From an uncultured Schlesneria sp. (lineage in GTDB: Bacteria > Planctomycetota > Planctomycetia > Planctomycetales > Planctomycetaceae): a DNA stretch of 64,000 nt. Where the stretch lies: NCBI GenBank assembly GCA_903858935.1, contig CAIOKO010000191.1, positions 62,001-126,000 on the forward strand. The letters run 5' to 3'. The translations under genes were made by a program, and so were the position numbers. The notes under the pieces were generated by a model. The model saw nothing but the letters and a program-made list of their open reading frames with translations, was not told the DNA's origin and searched no databases. Shown here piece after piece: positions 63,357-64,000 of the stretch. Position 1 is the stretch's first letter. Every line of letters begins with the position of its first letter.

Positions 63357-64000
63357 TCAGGACAACATCTGCAATACGTTCCGAAGCAGATCCATCCCAT
63401 AACGGTGGAATACGTCCACCCTTCCCATGTCCCGCCAGAATCTGAGAAACCTCACGGCTTAACAGTTCCATATCCGTACCGACGAGCGTGTTGGTACCGT
63501 GTGTCACGGTGACGGGCCGTTCGGTGTTTTCTCGGACCGTCAAGCAGGGAATGCCTAAGGCGGTCGTTTCTTCCTGAAGTCCGCCCGAATCAGTGATGAC
63601 GACAGTCGCTCGCTGTTGCAATGCGAGACATTCGAGGTAACCCGTCGGCGGAATTGCAAAGAACCTCGTCGAATCCTCAAAGTGGTAGCCGAGACTTTCA
63701 ATTCGAGCTTTCGTTCGAGGATGAACTGGGAACACAATTTGAAGTCGATCGCTGATTGATGTTAATGTCGCCAGGATGCGTTTCAGTGTTGCCGGGTCGT
63801 CGACGTTGGACGGACGGTGCAGTGTGACCAAAGCAAAGTCATCGCTCAGATTTCGAATCTCTGGCATTCGCGCCTGCGGCAGTAAAGTCCGTAGCGTGTC
63901 GATCATGACATTTCCGACAAAATAGATCTTCTCACGAGCGACCCCTTCGCGAAGAAGGTTCCCTTCCGCCTCTTCCGACGGAATCAGCAACATGTCAGCC
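63322..64000 (-). CDS. wecB: UDP-N-acetylglucosamine 2-epimerase, 5' end outside window
   Basis: The C-terminal part (226 codons visible, still open at 64000) of the non-hydrolysing epimerase converting UDP-GlcNAc to UDP-ManNAc for surface glycans. Visible hallmarks are ADMLLIPSEEAEGNLLREG, FVGNVMIDTL, VTLHRPSNVDD, and the active-site stretch VITDSGGLQEETTALGIPCLTVRENTERP followed by VTHGTNTLVG. The frame runs straight through the window edge, so the methionine at 63993 is internal. It heads the visible polysaccharide operon, whose upstream genes are not seen. Confidence 0.95.
   Translation of the reverse strand, partial: ADMLLIPSEEAEGNLLREGVAREKIYFVGNVMIDTLRTLLPQARMPEIRNLSDDFALVTLHRPSNVDDPATLKRILATLTSISDRLQIVFPVHPRTKARIESLGYHFEDSTRFFAIPPTGYLECLALQQRATVVITDSGGLQEETTALGIPCLTVRENTERPVTVTHGTNTLVGTDMELLSREVSQILAGHGKGGRIPPLWDGSASERIADVVLNVEAIPQRRAA

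Overview
The window looks like chromosomal DNA of a planctomycete, probably in or near the Planctomycetaceae. The evidence is the set of family hallmarks. There is a Tat-exported DUF1501 protein, a cytochrome-linked PSCyt1/DUF1549/DUF1553 giant, exported TIM-barrel sugar isomerase-like proteins, a Tat-exported Gfo/Idh/MocA oxidoreductase, HEAT-repeat and PQQ-propeller secreted proteins, and many long proteins of unknown function. kdsB (Kdo activation) and a lipoprotein foldase point to a diderm envelope. The genus cannot be fixed from the sequence alone. No tRNA, rRNA, CRISPR array, prophage or insertion sequence was recognised.

Layout. 1-2.4 kb: a minus-strand pair, an unrecognised 428-residue protein followed by a P-loop ATPase cut by the window edge. 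2.6-13.9 kb: DUF1501, purH, a TPR lipoprotein, an exported sugar isomerase-like protein, a TlpA-type thioredoxin, a parvulin-type lipoprotein and two small envelope proteins. 13.9-24.7 kb: a HEAT protein, an exported oxidoreductase, SpoIID behind an unusual TPR protein carrying two RNA polymerase alpha C-terminal domains, a PDZ protein and a PQQ propeller. 25.0-27.0 kb: dnaJ-like, a small membrane protein, rnpA and yidD in an overlapping chain. 27-38.6 kb: the PSD1 giant, peroxiredoxin, mutS, a lipase-like hydrolase, trpG/pabA and a second exported isomerase. 38.7-54 kb: mostly housekeeping (Rieske ferredoxin, transaldolase, kdsB, pyrG, phosphofructokinase, purM, UbiA-type prenyltransferase) plus a group of NAD-linked dehydrogenases. 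55.7-64 kb: a minus-strand surface-polysaccharide cluster (acyltransferase, DegT aminotransferase, PglC-PglD fusion, GT4 glycosyltransferase, heparinase-like lyase, WecB).

The non-coding part is the most interesting. Two intergenic copies of an approximately 95-nt paired-hairpin element (36670-36762 and, inverted, 53912-54010) share long near-identical blocks, and a half copy lies at 16339-16371. A second, unrelated repeat with an 84-bp period flanks the acyltransferase gene on both sides (55402-55488 and 56862-57047). Its differences between copies fall largely at third codon positions of one reading frame. An 18-bp perfect palindrome precedes the gene at 7368.

Starts were moved inward from the longest ORF where a signal peptide, lipobox, Tat motif or ribosome binding site supported it. 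All functional calls come from reading motifs by eye; no database was searched.
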